Assembly (NCBI RefSeq): GCF_017052585.1
Contig: NZ_JAFFHZ010000001.1
Location: 5,270,001 to 5,334,000 of the forward strand
Source of the DNA: Paenibacillus apiarius
Lineage (GTDB): Bacteria; Bacillota; Bacilli; Paenibacillales; Paenibacillaceae
Direction: 5' to 3'
Length of the DNA stretch: 64,000 bases
This document shows positions 35,090 through 42,501 of this stretch, piece by piece. The notes beneath the pieces are model-generated. The model did not search any database and was not told where the DNA came from. It saw only the letters and a list, made by a program, of their open reading frames with translations. Made by a program: the position numbers and the translations under genes. Within the stretch, counting starts at the first letter, position 1; each line of letters begins with the position of its first letter.

Positions 35090-35755
35090 GTGGATAAATA
35101 TATAGATCTGTTTATAGATTCGCTATGGCCGCTGCTTAAAGCCGGGTTGTTGTTCGCAGTCCCGCTTACGCTCATTTCATTCGTCATTGGTCTTGCGCTT
35201 GCTTTGTTAACGGCCTTAGTCCGGTTGTCGAATGTGAAGCCCTTCGTTTGGATAGCCAGATTTTACGTATGGGTTATTCGGGGGACGCCGCTGCTCGTGC
35301 AGTTATTTATTATTTTCTATGGTTTGCCGAGTCTTGGCATTACGATTGGAGCGTTCCCGGCCGCGGTTATCGGGTTCTCATTGAGCGTCGGTGCGTACAA
35401 TTCGGAAGTAATCCGCGCCGCCATTCAGTCGATCCCGCAAGGACAGTGGGAAGCCGCGGACTCGCTTGGCATGACGCGCACCCAGATTTTGCGCCGTATC
35501 ATCTTGCCGCAAGCGGCAAGAGTGTCCGTACCGCCGTTATCGAATTCGTTCATCAGCTTGGTGAAGGATACGTCGCTTGCCGCGACGATTACGGTGACTG
35601 AAATGTTTCAGCGCGCGCAGCAGATAGCGGCGTCCACATACGAGCATATGCTTATTTACTGCGAAGTAGCGCTGGTATATTTGTTTTTCAGCACGATATT
35701 GTCGGCGCTGCAAGTGCGTGTAGAGAAATATTTTGAACGTTACGTTGTTCGATAG
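35090..35755 (+). CDS. tcyB: Cystine/amino acid ABC transporter permease (TcyB-like)
   Basis: A 221-aa HisM/GlnP-type permease with about five helices, starting at GTG 35090 (RBS GGTGAT). Family motifs: [39 protein letters not shown] and the EAA loop [40 protein letters not shown] follows. It works as a homodimer in the membrane with TcyA and TcyC. It begins 15 nt after the tcyA stop. Confidence 0.85.
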   Translation: MDKYIDLFIDSLWPLLKAGLLFAVPLTLISFVIGLALALLTALVRLSNVKPFVWIARFYVWVIRGTPLLVQLFIIFYGLPSLGITIGAFPAAVIGFSLSVGAYNSEVIRAAIQSIPQGQWEAADSLGMTRTQILRRIILPQAARVSVPPLSNSFISLVKDTSLAATITVTEMFQRAQQIAASTYEHMLIYCEVALVYLFFSTILSALQVRVEKYFERYVVR

Positions 35756-35765
35756 GAGAAGCCGA

Positions 35766-36518
35766 ATGATCGAAATTAGAAATGTGAGTAAAAATTTCGG
35801 AAACGTATCGGTCTTGAAAGATATTAGTTTACGTGTAGAGAAAGGCGAAGCGGTCGTCATTATCGGGCCTTCGGGATCAGGGAAAACAACGCTTCTCCGC
35901 TGTCTGAACCTGCTTGAGCAGCCAACGAGTGGCAAGATTCGCATTGGCGGCGCCCAGCTTCATTTCCAAGCAGGACAATCGTTCAAACGACAATCCTTGA
36001 TGGAGCTGCGCTTGCACACCGGGATGGTGTTTCAATCGCATCATTTGTTCCCGCATATGACTGCGCTGCACAATGTGATGGAGGGACTCGTCACGGTGCA
36101 ACGGCGAACGAAGTCGGAAGCGCGTGCGACAGCGCTCAAGTTATTGGACAAGGTCGGGCTATCCGATAAGGCGGACTCGTATCCGTACCAGTTGTCCGGC
36201 GGTCAACAGCAGCGGGTCGGCATCGCGCGGGCGCTGGCGATGGGGCCGGACGTGCTGCTGTTCGATGAGCCGACCTCCGCGCTCGACCCGGAAATCGTAG
36301 GCGAAGTGCTCAAAGTTATGGCGGAGTTGAAACAAGAAGGGATGACGATGGTCGTCGTCACGCACGAAATGCAGTTCGCGCGCAGTATCTCCGACCGGGT
36401 CGTCTTCATGGATCAAGGTGTTGTGGTCGAGGAAGGCACGCCGGAGCAAATATTCGATTATCCGGCGCAGGAGAGGACGAAGCAGTTTTTGAATCGGTTG
36501 AACTGGGTATGGCAATGA
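35766..36518 (+). CDS. tcyC: Cystine/amino acid ABC transporter ATPase (TcyC-like)
   Basis: A 250-aa ABC ATPase. ATG 35766 has TAGGAGAAG upstream; an earlier in-frame ATG overlaps the tcyB end. Walker A is [12 protein letters not shown], the Q-loop [12 protein letters not shown], the signature LSGGQQQRV, Walker [13 protein letters not shown], and the switch His is in [10 protein letters not shown]. It ends with the polar amino-acid transporter tail. It powers the TcyAB importer and is separated from tcyB by 10 nt. Confidence 0.87.
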   Translation: MIEIRNVSKNFGNVSVLKDISLRVEKGEAVVIIGPSGSGKTTLLRCLNLLEQPTSGKIRIGGAQLHFQAGQSFKRQSLMELRLHTGMVFQSHHLFPHMTALHNVMEGLVTVQRRTKSEARATALKLLDKVGLSDKADSYPYQLSGGQQQRVGIARALAMGPDVLLFDEPTSALDPEIVGEVLKVMAELKQEGMTMVVVTHEMQFARSISDRVVFMDQGVVVEEGTPEQIFDYPAQERTKQFLNRLNWVWQ

Positions 36519-36547
36519 ATATGCAAAACTAAACTCATTTCATAGCT

Positions 36548-36575
36548 TGATAATAATAATCATTACTGCTATAAT
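36548..36575 (+). promoter_or_regulatory. Fur-like box with promoter, no ORF behind it
   Basis: GATAATAATAATCATTAC (36549-36566) matches the 19-bp Fur consensus at all but a few positions. It overlaps TTGATA (36548-36553), 16-nt spacer, TATAAT (36570-36575). No protein gene follows on the plus strand. Confidence 0.5.
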
Positions 36576-36586
36576 ATAAAAAAAAG

Positions 36587-36614
36587 AAGAAGGAACCGGC
36601 TAGAGTTCCTTCTT
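36587..36614 (-). terminator. Terminator of DUF1540 gene
   Basis: AAGAAGGAAC (36587-36596) pairs with GTTCCTTCTT (36605-36614). On the minus strand it is followed by a T-rich run; on the plus strand only TTT follows. Confidence 0.75.
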
Positions 36615-36624
36615 TAAAAAAGGC

Positions 36625-36780
36625 TTATTTCACTTCAAATGTTTGGCAGTCCGTTTCAAGAGCGTTAGTTGCTTTGTTCTTGTTCTCATTGATAGCAATG
36701 AGAATCGAAGCTGCTGTGCACTTGTTCTGGTCAGCCCAGAAACGGCAAGAATTGACTTCACACAGTACATCTTTGGCCAT
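36625..36780 (-). CDS. DUF1540 small cysteine-rich protein
   Basis: A 51-aa protein that begins MAKDVLCEVNSCRFWADQNK. The DUF1540 pattern is present: CEVNSCRFW, NKCTAASI, and a final TDCQTFEVK, giving four cysteines that could bind a metal. ATG 36780 has AAGGAGATG 13-18 nt upstream. The family is common in sporulating Bacillota; its function is unknown. Its 5' leader holds three hairpins (see 36781-36900), and a Fur-like box with a promoter points into it from the other strand. Confidence 0.85.
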   Translation of the reverse strand: MAKDVLCEVNSCRFWADQNKCTAASILIAINENKNKATNALETDCQTFEVK

Positions 36781-36900
36781 AATAGAACATCTCCTTTTTG
36801 ATGGCAACACAAAAAGGAACCTGGTTGTTTAAGGTCGCTCTTAAACAACAGTAAATAAATCAACCTCTTTGAATAAAAGAGGTTTTTTGCGTTGCCGATA
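36781..36900 (-). promoter_or_regulatory. Structured 5' leader of DUF1540 mRNA (three hairpins)
   Basis: In mRNA order the leader has (1) AACCTCTTT pairing with AAAGAGGTT (36862-36884), (2) a 10-bp stem GTTGTTTAAG/CTTAAACAAC (36824-36849), and (3) CCTTTTTG pairing with CAAAAAGG (36793-36817). The last arm overlaps the Shine-Dalgarno, so it should hide it. Hairpin 1 carries six T on the plus strand and can act as a terminator for plus-strand transcripts. Does not match a known riboswitch class by eye. Confidence 0.6.
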
Positions 36901-36913
36901 GTTTTCATGTCTA

Positions 36914-36942
36914 ATTATAGCAAGCGCACAGAATTTTAGCAA
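36914..36942 (-). promoter_or_regulatory. Promoter of DUF1540 gene
   Basis: On the minus strand TTGCTA (36937-36942), 17-nt spacer, TATAAT (36914-36919). Confidence 0.65.
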
Positions 36943-37151
36943 TCTTTAAAAATCAATTTAAAAAATCAATAGGATTTCAATCTCCGCGCCACGCAATCTG
37001 AATCATGGGGAGAGTGGGCAAAGGGACAAAACGGCACTCGGTTTCCGCAGCGAGTGCCATTGGAAATGTACAGTCAAATGTGTTTTTTTGGGAGCAGTGC
37101 TGCTGTATCTTCGGATAGATGCTGAGCGGTGAAAATCAACCTGGGGTAGGA

Positions 37152-37433
37152 CTACATTCCGTGCACTCCTGCAAAAGCATGGATCATTCCCTCGTTTTGC
37201 GTAACTCCTTTGTATGAGAGGGAATGTTTTTTGCGTTGCAGATCCATTTGTTGTTGGAATCTCACAATGTAAATGTCCAATTCCTGGCTTAATTGGACGA
37301 TATCCTCATCCGTAAGACACTTGCCATATAACGTTGCACTCAATAGCTGATTGCGCTTGTCCTCGATTTTTTGCAACAATTCATCTTCCGAGCGCATCTG
37401 CTTGTTTTCTTTGGGGCCGTGCTTATGTATCAA
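37152..37433 (-). CDS. Spo0E-like aspartyl-phosphate phosphatase
   Basis: A 93-aa protein. TTG 37433 is favoured, as GGAGG lies 11 nt before it; GTG 37445 overlaps that RBS. The middle shows the Spo0E family helix-turn-helix pair: LLQKIEDKRNQLLSATLYGK, then DEDIVQLSQELDIYIVRFQQ with the SQELD signature. Such small phosphatases remove phosphate from Spo0A-P and delay sporulation. It lies just downstream of, and in the same direction as, an RRNPP regulator and its peptide gene, beyond a terminator. This suggests a sporulation-timing neighbourhood (inference). Confidence 0.78.
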   Translation of the reverse strand: MIHKHGPKENKQMRSEDELLQKIEDKRNQLLSATLYGKCLTDEDIVQLSQELDIYIVRFQQQMDLQRKKHSLSYKGVTQNEGMIHAFAGVHGM

Positions 37434-37547
37434 AAAAGCAATCACCTCCCAAAAAGGGGTTGGATGGAATGGATTATCCCATCTCTAAATCTAGTGTAAA
37501 CCCTGTTGACGACTTTTGGGGGAAAAAGGAATAAAACAACAAAAATT

Positions 37548-37580
37548 ACAAAAAAAAGAACGCTATTTTTCGTAGCGTTC
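37548..37580 (-). terminator. Terminator of RRNPP regulator/peptide operon
   Basis: GAACGCTA (37558-37565) pairs with TAGCGTTC (37573-37580); on the minus strand seven T follow. Confidence 0.88.
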
Positions 37581-37633
37581 CATGGGAATTTATGTCATAT
37601 TATCGAAAGATGAAGAAAACAACTTGTCCGGTG

Positions 37634-37774
37634 CTAACGGACTTGCCACGAAGGTTCCCCGCCTGTAAACATGACTGCTTGCCCCGTCTTACCCTCTTCG
37701 TTGGTTGTGACAGGTGCCGCGAAAAGCAATACAGCAACCGCCAAAATGGATAAATGAATACGAATCCCTTTCAT
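37634..37774 (-). CDS. Exported pro-peptide, probable signalling peptide of the upstream RRNPP regulator
   Basis: A 46-aa peptide gene. It starts MKGIRIHLSILAVAVLLFAA, a Sec-type signal with basic start and hydrophobic core, and ends MFTGGEPSWQVR. ATG 37774 lies 15 nt after the regulator stop, and its RBS GGGGAGG overlaps that stop, so the pair should be coupled. A strong terminator follows about 55 nt later. Regulator, then small exported peptide, then terminator is the canonical RRNPP layout (Rap-Phr, NprR-NprX, PlcR-PapR). The mature pheromone would be a short piece of the C-terminal half; which residues is not known. Confidence 0.75.
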   Translation of the reverse strand: MKGIRIHLSILAVAVLLFAAPVTTNEEGKTGQAVMFTGGEPSWQVR

Positions 37775-37789
37775 GCTAATCTACCTCCC

Positions 37790-39079
37790 CTAGTTAGGTT
37801 TGCTCAGCATAGAATACATGCTGTTCATTTTTTGGAGAACATCTTTATATAATTCGATGCTCCCATTCTCTATAGCTGTGTTAGTAATGAAGCCCAAGCA
37901 TTCAAATGCCTGGGTATGCATACTCAGCTCCATATATTCACAGGCACTTTTTATGTAGCATTCAAAAGCAACTGCCGTTGCTTGCCTATGCATCAAATAA
38001 TCACCCTTGAGCCTATAGAAATACGCATAGATGTATCTCTTAAACGGTGTTCTAATATTGACTTGTGAAATTCTTTCCTCGAAGCAGAGCAGGTTTTCAA
38101 TTCCAGAATAATCTTTCTTCTCAAGATACAATTCAAACAGTGTTGTAACGATATAAATAATATTGAAGTCGGAAGAGTGCTCAAGAAAGCTTTCGAGCTG
38201 GGCAACTGCCAAATCCGTATTTCCAGTCTTTCCGTTTATGGATCCCGTCATGAACCTGACGTTTTCGGCTACATTGGGGAATGAGAACTTGCTGTATTCC
38301 TCCAAATAATATTTGGCACGTGTATAGTCACCTAAGTAGTAGTATGAATTGCATAAGGCAAAAAAAGCTTCCGCTTTAAAGCAACTGTCTCTATTGTCAT
38401 TGCGAATCACATGTTCGCATAATTCAGAGCATTCTTTATACTGCCTTAACACATAGGCATGTACGCCAAGCTTATAGTAAAGCAGTATCTTTTCTTCGTG
38501 AGATAGGAAATTATCGTATTGAATGATGTTTTTTCCCGTATGATAGGTAGAATCGAGCTTGCTAAAGTCATCGCGATCCATTAAGTACTTATGTAAAATT
38601 CCTTTGGCAAAATACGTTTGGATACCGTGGTTTCGGGAGAAATCAATGATATGATTCAGCAAGGCCAGCTTCATTTCAGAGTCCGTGGTGTTAATTGCCG
38701 TTTGAAATAATTGCTCGATAAGGTCATAGCTGTCCTTGTGAGGGGATTCAAGGAACCGAAGCGCAACTTTGGCGGCAAGCGAAATATTAGCTAGTCGAAT
38801 AGCTTCCATCAACATATCATGCAATACGTCAGGGCGCTGCTCCACATCAATATAGTGGCTCACGTATACTTCGTATGGTATACCAAGCACGTCGGCCAGC
38901 AATTGAACGGTTCTTAATTCCGGACGCTTGGTTTCACCACGTTCGATTCTGGATATCCCAGCCTTATCGACTCCTGATTGATGCGCCAATTGGCTCAGCG
39001 ATAAATTCGCTTCTTCTCTATGCTGTCGGATAAGGTCGCCGATGGTTGTGTGCAGCAGCACATTCAGGTTTGATTCCAT
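37790..39079 (-). CDS. RRNPP-type quorum-sensing regulator (XRE HTH + TPR)
   Basis: A 429-aa regulator. Residues ~12-68 are an XRE helix-turn-helix: IGDLIRQHREEANLSLSQLA, then GVDKAGISRIERGETKRPEL. The remaining ~350 residues are helical repeats of the TPR kind (YYKLGVHAYVLRQYKECSEL, AEAFFALCNSYYYLGDYTRA, YLEEYSKFSFPNVAENVRFM). This is the PlcR/NprR-type architecture, in which a re-imported peptide binds the TPR groove and alters DNA binding. ATG 39079 has AAGGTG upstream. The peptide gene follows 15 nt after its stop. Targets are unknown; the Spo0E-like gene downstream is a candidate. Confidence 0.85.
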   Translation of the reverse strand: MESNLNVLLHTTIGDLIRQHREEANLSLSQLAHQSGVDKAGISRIERGETKRPELRTVQLLADVLGIPYEVYVSHYIDVEQRPDVLHDMLMEAIRLANISLAAKVALRFLESPHKDSYDLIEQLFQTAINTTDSEMKLALLNHIIDFSRNHGIQTYFAKGILHKYLMDRDDFSKLDSTYHTGKNIIQYDNFLSHEEKILLYYKLGVHAYVLRQYKECSELCEHVIRNDNRDSCFKAEAFFALCNSYYYLGDYTRAKYYLEEYSKFSFPNVAENVRFMTGSINGKTGNTDLAVAQLESFLEHSSDFNIIYIVTTLFELYLEKKDYSGIENLLCFEERISQVNIRTPFKRYIYAYFYRLKGDYLMHRQATAVAFECYIKSACEYMELSMHTQAFECLGFITNTAIENGSIELYKDVLQKMNSMYSMLSKPN

Positions 39080-39630
39080 ACCATCACCTTCCGATTAATA
39101 TAAAAAGTTCGTTTGTTTCCCTAATATTACCATTAAAGATTGGGGATGTAAATACTTGTTATGGAAAAACTCTCGCAATTTGGAGATATTTTGTGTTGAA
39201 CCATGTCGGGTGAAACCGGCGTTGGAAACTGCCGCCTTTGCCTTGAACCGCCGCTTGTCTTTCACCCGGAGAAAGCATGTCCGTTCCAACCTTTGCTTCA
39301 CTCTCCCTTTCATTCAGAAGCAGTACAAGCGCTCTCTTGCTGTTTATAAGTGCAAAGTTGTCGGGCTTCCGGATGAGGAGGCAGGAAGCTGCCGTTCTGT
39401 CTCCAGCCTCAGGTCGTTGGGTATTGGTTAAGCGCTGGAAAAGACGCCGGCGCTCATGTTGTTTGGAGTTGCCGTCCAGACAAACTTATTATGTAGAGTA
39501 AGGGCGGAAGGAATAAGGCCTCTTATTTTATTGCTAAAATTTTTAGCACGAGTTTGTATAAGAAATGACCCGAGTATATACATTGTTAGCTGCAAATGAT
39601 GTAGGCTACAATAGTCTTGAGCGAATGAAT
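39080..39630. other. Gene-free interval
   Basis: About 550 bp between the RRNPP regulator and the iron region. Frames at 39156-39431 and 39277-39501 have no RBS or recognisable domain. No repeat or RNA was recognised. The regulator promoter should lie at the left end. Confidence 0.45.
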
Positions 39631-39649
39631 GAGAATGAGAATCATTATA
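39631..39649 (+). promoter_or_regulatory. Fur box
   Basis: GAGAATGAGAATCATTATA matches the 19-bp Fur consensus at most positions; 57 nt before the binding-protein start. Confidence 0.75.
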
Positions 39650-39705
39650 TCTAAATATGCTCTCTGTTCGCTACATTTACAGCATGCATGGGAGTGGATC
39701 GGTTT

Positions 39706-40734
39706 ATGGGAAGGTCACGTCGGATGATGGCCATTTGGATGGCCGCATTGCTTATGATGATGATGGGTCTGACTGGTTGCGGAGCGCAAGGGGAGCCGGT
39801 TGGACAAGCGGCACAGCAGGAAAACAAAGGGAAGGTGCAGCAAAGCGCGGGCAAGCCGTCCGCAGGAACAAAGGCAAGCGACCAGCACTCAACCGACACT
39901 CGGATAGTGAAAGATGCGTTCGGCGAAGTGGAGGTTCCGGTCAATCCGCAGCGTGTGGCGGCTCTTTACTTGGAGGACTATGTCGTCGCATTGGGCCACA
40001 AGCCAGTCGTGCAATGGTACACGCATACGTGGGGCACGCAGGAGTATCTTAAGCTGGACGTGCCGTTGTTCGATATGGATGGCAGCATTGAGGCCATGTT
40101 GGAGGTAAACCCTGATTTGATTATCCTTCCTGGAGATCCGGATGCGGCCAAGTATGAGAAGTATTCCAAAATTGCGCCGACGTACTGGCTGCCGGGCGAT
40201 GTCAATCAAAATATGCGGAAAACGCTTGAAACGATTGGCGATTTGCTCGGCGCCCCCGAGAAAGCCAAGGAAGTTCTGGCACAGTACGAACAAAAAGCGG
40301 AGGAAGCCAAAGCAACGCTGCAAAAAGCGGTTGGTGAAGAAACCGTAGCCGTAATACGGCAAAGCGGCAAAGATAAATCATTGGCTCTGTTTAGCGCCAA
40401 TAAAGGCTTTATCGGTCCAACCTTGTATACGGATCTTGGCCTGGCGCCACATAAGCTAGCTGCAGACATGACAGATTATCATGCCAAGTTGTCGCTCGAG
40501 ATCATCCCCGAGCTCGATGCGGATCATATTTTTATTTTCCCTTCGAACGGGGACTGGACGACGGATTATAATGTGGAGGCAATCAATGAATTAGAGAGCA
40601 ATCCATTGTGGAAGAACCTTCCGGCCGTGAAAAACGGACATGTCTATAAGGTAGAACGTTCTCACTGGCAGACAACGGCAGTAACGGCAAAAATGATGCA
40701 GATCGATGATGTCGTCAAGATGCTTGTGAAGTAA
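39706..40734 (+). CDS. Iron-siderophore ABC transporter binding lipoprotein
   Basis: A 342-aa FepB/FhuD-type (class III) binding lipoprotein. ATG 39706 has GGGAGTGG about 8 nt upstream; ATG 39688 has no RBS. The lipobox is MGLTGC (Cys25). Body marks: IVKDAFGEVEVPVNPQRV, MLEVNPDLIILPGD, then LWKNLPAVKNGHVYKVERS near the end. The Fur box shows iron repression. It stands alone, with a terminator after it; its permease may be one of the two importers further downstream (42502-46006 or 50171-52242). Confidence 0.85.
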   Translation: MGRSRRMMAIWMAALLMMMMGLTGCGAQGEPVGQAAQQENKGKVQQSAGKPSAGTKASDQHSTDTRIVKDAFGEVEVPVNPQRVAALYLEDYVVALGHKPVVQWYTHTWGTQEYLKLDVPLFDMDGSIEAMLEVNPDLIILPGDPDAAKYEKYSKIAPTYWLPGDVNQNMRKTLETIGDLLGAPEKAKEVLAQYEQKAEEAKATLQKAVGEETVAVIRQSGKDKSLALFSANKGFIGPTLYTDLGLAPHKLAADMTDYHAKLSLEIIPELDADHIFIFPSNGDWTTDYNVEAINELESNPLWKNLPAVKNGHVYKVERSHWQTTAVTAKMMQIDDVVKMLVK

Positions 40735-40772
40735 CGTGATTCGGTACTGGCAGTAATAAGGAAACCGATAGG

Positions 40773-40809
40773 GAAAGCTTTTCAACCGATGTTGGAGAGC
40801 TTTCTTTTC
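40773..40809 (+). terminator. Intrinsic terminator
   Basis: Fourteen-bp stem (40773-40786 with 40791-40804), 4-nt loop, T-rich tail. Confidence 0.88.
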
Positions 40810-40892
40810 GTTTTATATTTATTGCGGGCCATTGAATGCTATTGATTATTTTTATGGTTTTGATTAAACTATGAATATAATTAAATTAAAAT

Positions 40893-40909
40893 AATTCTAA
40901 TTTAGAATT
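40893..40909 (+). promoter_or_regulatory. Dyad in front of fur
   Basis: AATTCTAA-T-TTAGAATT, a perfect 8-1-8 palindrome 36 nt before the start codon. Neither a canonical Fur nor PerR core, but shaped like a Fur-family site, so self- or PerR control is possible. Confidence 0.5.
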
Positions 40910-40945
40910 TTGCGATAAAGGACAACTTGGGAGGTGTAGACAACT

Positions 40946-41434
40946 ATGACGATGACAGAGCGACTTGAAAAGATTAATCAGCAATTGATCAACAAAAATT
41001 ACAAGCTGACCTCTCAGCGTGAAGCGGTAGTTCGAGTGTTGCTGGAGCACGAAAGCGATCATTTGAGCGCCGAGGAAGTATTCATGCTGGTGAAGGATAA
41101 ATATCCCGAAATCGGACTTGCAACCGTGTATCGATCATTGGAGCTATTGTCCGAGCTTCATATCGTAGAGAAGATGAATTTCGGCGACGGAGTGGTTCGC
41201 TTCGACCTGCGCGGAGATGACCATGAACATATGCATCATCATATGATTTGCTCGGAGTGCGGAGCGGTGGAAGAGATTCAGGATGACTGGCTGTTGGAGC
41301 TCGAAGAGCGAATCGAACGCGAATTCGGTTTTAAAGTAACGGACCATCGTCTTGATTTCATAGGCAGATATCATACCTGCAAAAATAACGTCTGCAAAAA
41401 ATCATCCGCGAAGAAATGTCAGGCCGTATCCTAA
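40946..41434 (+). CDS. fur: Ferric uptake regulator Fur
   Basis: A 162-aa Fur-family repressor. The winged helix occupies ~1-85 (NKNYKLTSQREAVVRVLLEH, PEIGLATVYRSLELLSEL). The metal site HEHMHHHMICSECGAVEEI and the cysteines CKNNVCKKSSAKKC follow; CxxC plus the last Cys pair form the structural zinc site. RBS GGGAGGTG precedes ATG 40946. Among Fur, Zur and PerR, Fur is favoured by the pattern and by the many Fur boxes around it. It is monocistronic, with a strong terminator. Confidence 0.78.
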   Translation: MTMTERLEKINQQLINKNYKLTSQREAVVRVLLEHESDHLSAEEVFMLVKDKYPEIGLATVYRSLELLSELHIVEKMNFGDGVVRFDLRGDDHEHMHHHMICSECGAVEEIQDDWLLELEERIEREFGFKVTDHRLDFIGRYHTCKNNVCKKSSAKKCQAVS

Positions 41435-41464
41435 CGATTCAACAGGGTACTGGATTTGGCGATG

Positions 41465-41495
41465 CCACTGGAGTTTTTCTCCAGTGGTTTTTTTT
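41465..41495 (+). terminator. Intrinsic terminator of fur
   Basis: CCACTGGAG/CTCCAGTGG stem (41465-41473, 41479-41487), T8. Confidence 0.93.
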
Positions 41496-41608
41496 GCGTA
41501 AAGATATATTCCGGCTAACCGCAACGTATTCCGCCTACTGGTAGAAGCTCGAATCATCTGCATTGTATGATGAAGCGACCGATACTAGAAAAGGGGAATG
41601 GAAAGAAC

Positions 41609-42497
41609 ATGAGAGAAAGAAAAGTGTTTACGTTATTAGTTGTCGTGTCCATGTTATGGAGCATAGTCGGATGTGCCGGAACTGACTCGGGCCATGCAGT
41701 CAAGGAAGGGGAGACGAAGCCGATCTCAACGGATGAAAGGGACAGTGCGACCGCTTCGGCGTTTCCGCGGACAATCAAACATTTGAAGGGCGAGACCGTT
41801 ATTGAAGCGCGACCGCTTAAAATCGCGACGCCCTATATCTCATTTGTCGATTATATGGCCGTTTTGGACGAATATCCGATTGCGGCGCAAGGAGTCGAAA
41901 CCATTATGCACAATTTCCCAAGTCTAAGCAAGCGCGTGGCGGGGAAAGAAATGTTGGATCTCGGCATGGAGGTTAATCGCCCCGACCGTCATCTTCCCGC
42001 AAGCGGGAGATTGGCGGAAGACGCTGGAGCAAATTGCCGAGGTGATGGGCAAAGAGGAAAAGGCGAAAAGCGTGCTTGCCGAATTTGACCGCAAATCCGC
42101 TGAATATAAAGAAAAGCTTGCGTTTCGCAGTAAGGAGTCCGTCATGTTTGTCATGTACAGAGGAAAGGAACAGTTTGTGACCTGGAACGACGGCCGCTTC
42201 GATCCTTTCTACAAGGGACTCGGACTTAAGCCGGTGGATGGTGCTGATGCGGATGGGCAATTGTCGCTGGAAAGCTTGGCTGCGTTGAATCCCGATCATC
42301 TCTTTGTCATTAACAATTGGCAGAGTCCGATTCAAGGTGGCGTCAAGGAGGCCTTTAAGGATAGCAAGGTGTGGAACAGCATGAATGCAGTGATTCAAAA
42401 CCGCGTGTACTTCTTGGAAGATCCTTCGCTGCCCGGACCGATGGCGCTTGCCAAAATCGACGGCATCGAAGAAATCATGAATGCAATGGGGAAATAG
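41609..42497 (+). pseudogene. Broken iron-siderophore binding lipoprotein gene
   Basis: Starts at ATG 41609 with a lipoprotein signal (lipobox SIVGC) and reads through ETVIEARPLKIATPYISFVD and KRVAGKEMLDLGMEVN. It then loses its frame near 41975. The remainder is in the next frame, DWRKTLEQIAEVMGKEEK to the last stop at 42497 (LAALNPDHLFVINNWQSP, KIDGIEEIMNAMGK). Besides the frameshift, about 30 codons normally between MEVN and DWRKT appear to be missing. The downstream importer genes begin 5 nt after the stop, so this was the binding protein of that operon. Confidence 0.78.
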
Positions 42498-42501
42498 GGT
42501 G

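Noticed and set aside
39156..39501. Two overlapping frames upstream of the iron region
   Set aside because: No RBS, no domain, Arg/Cys/Ser-rich text typical of chance frames.
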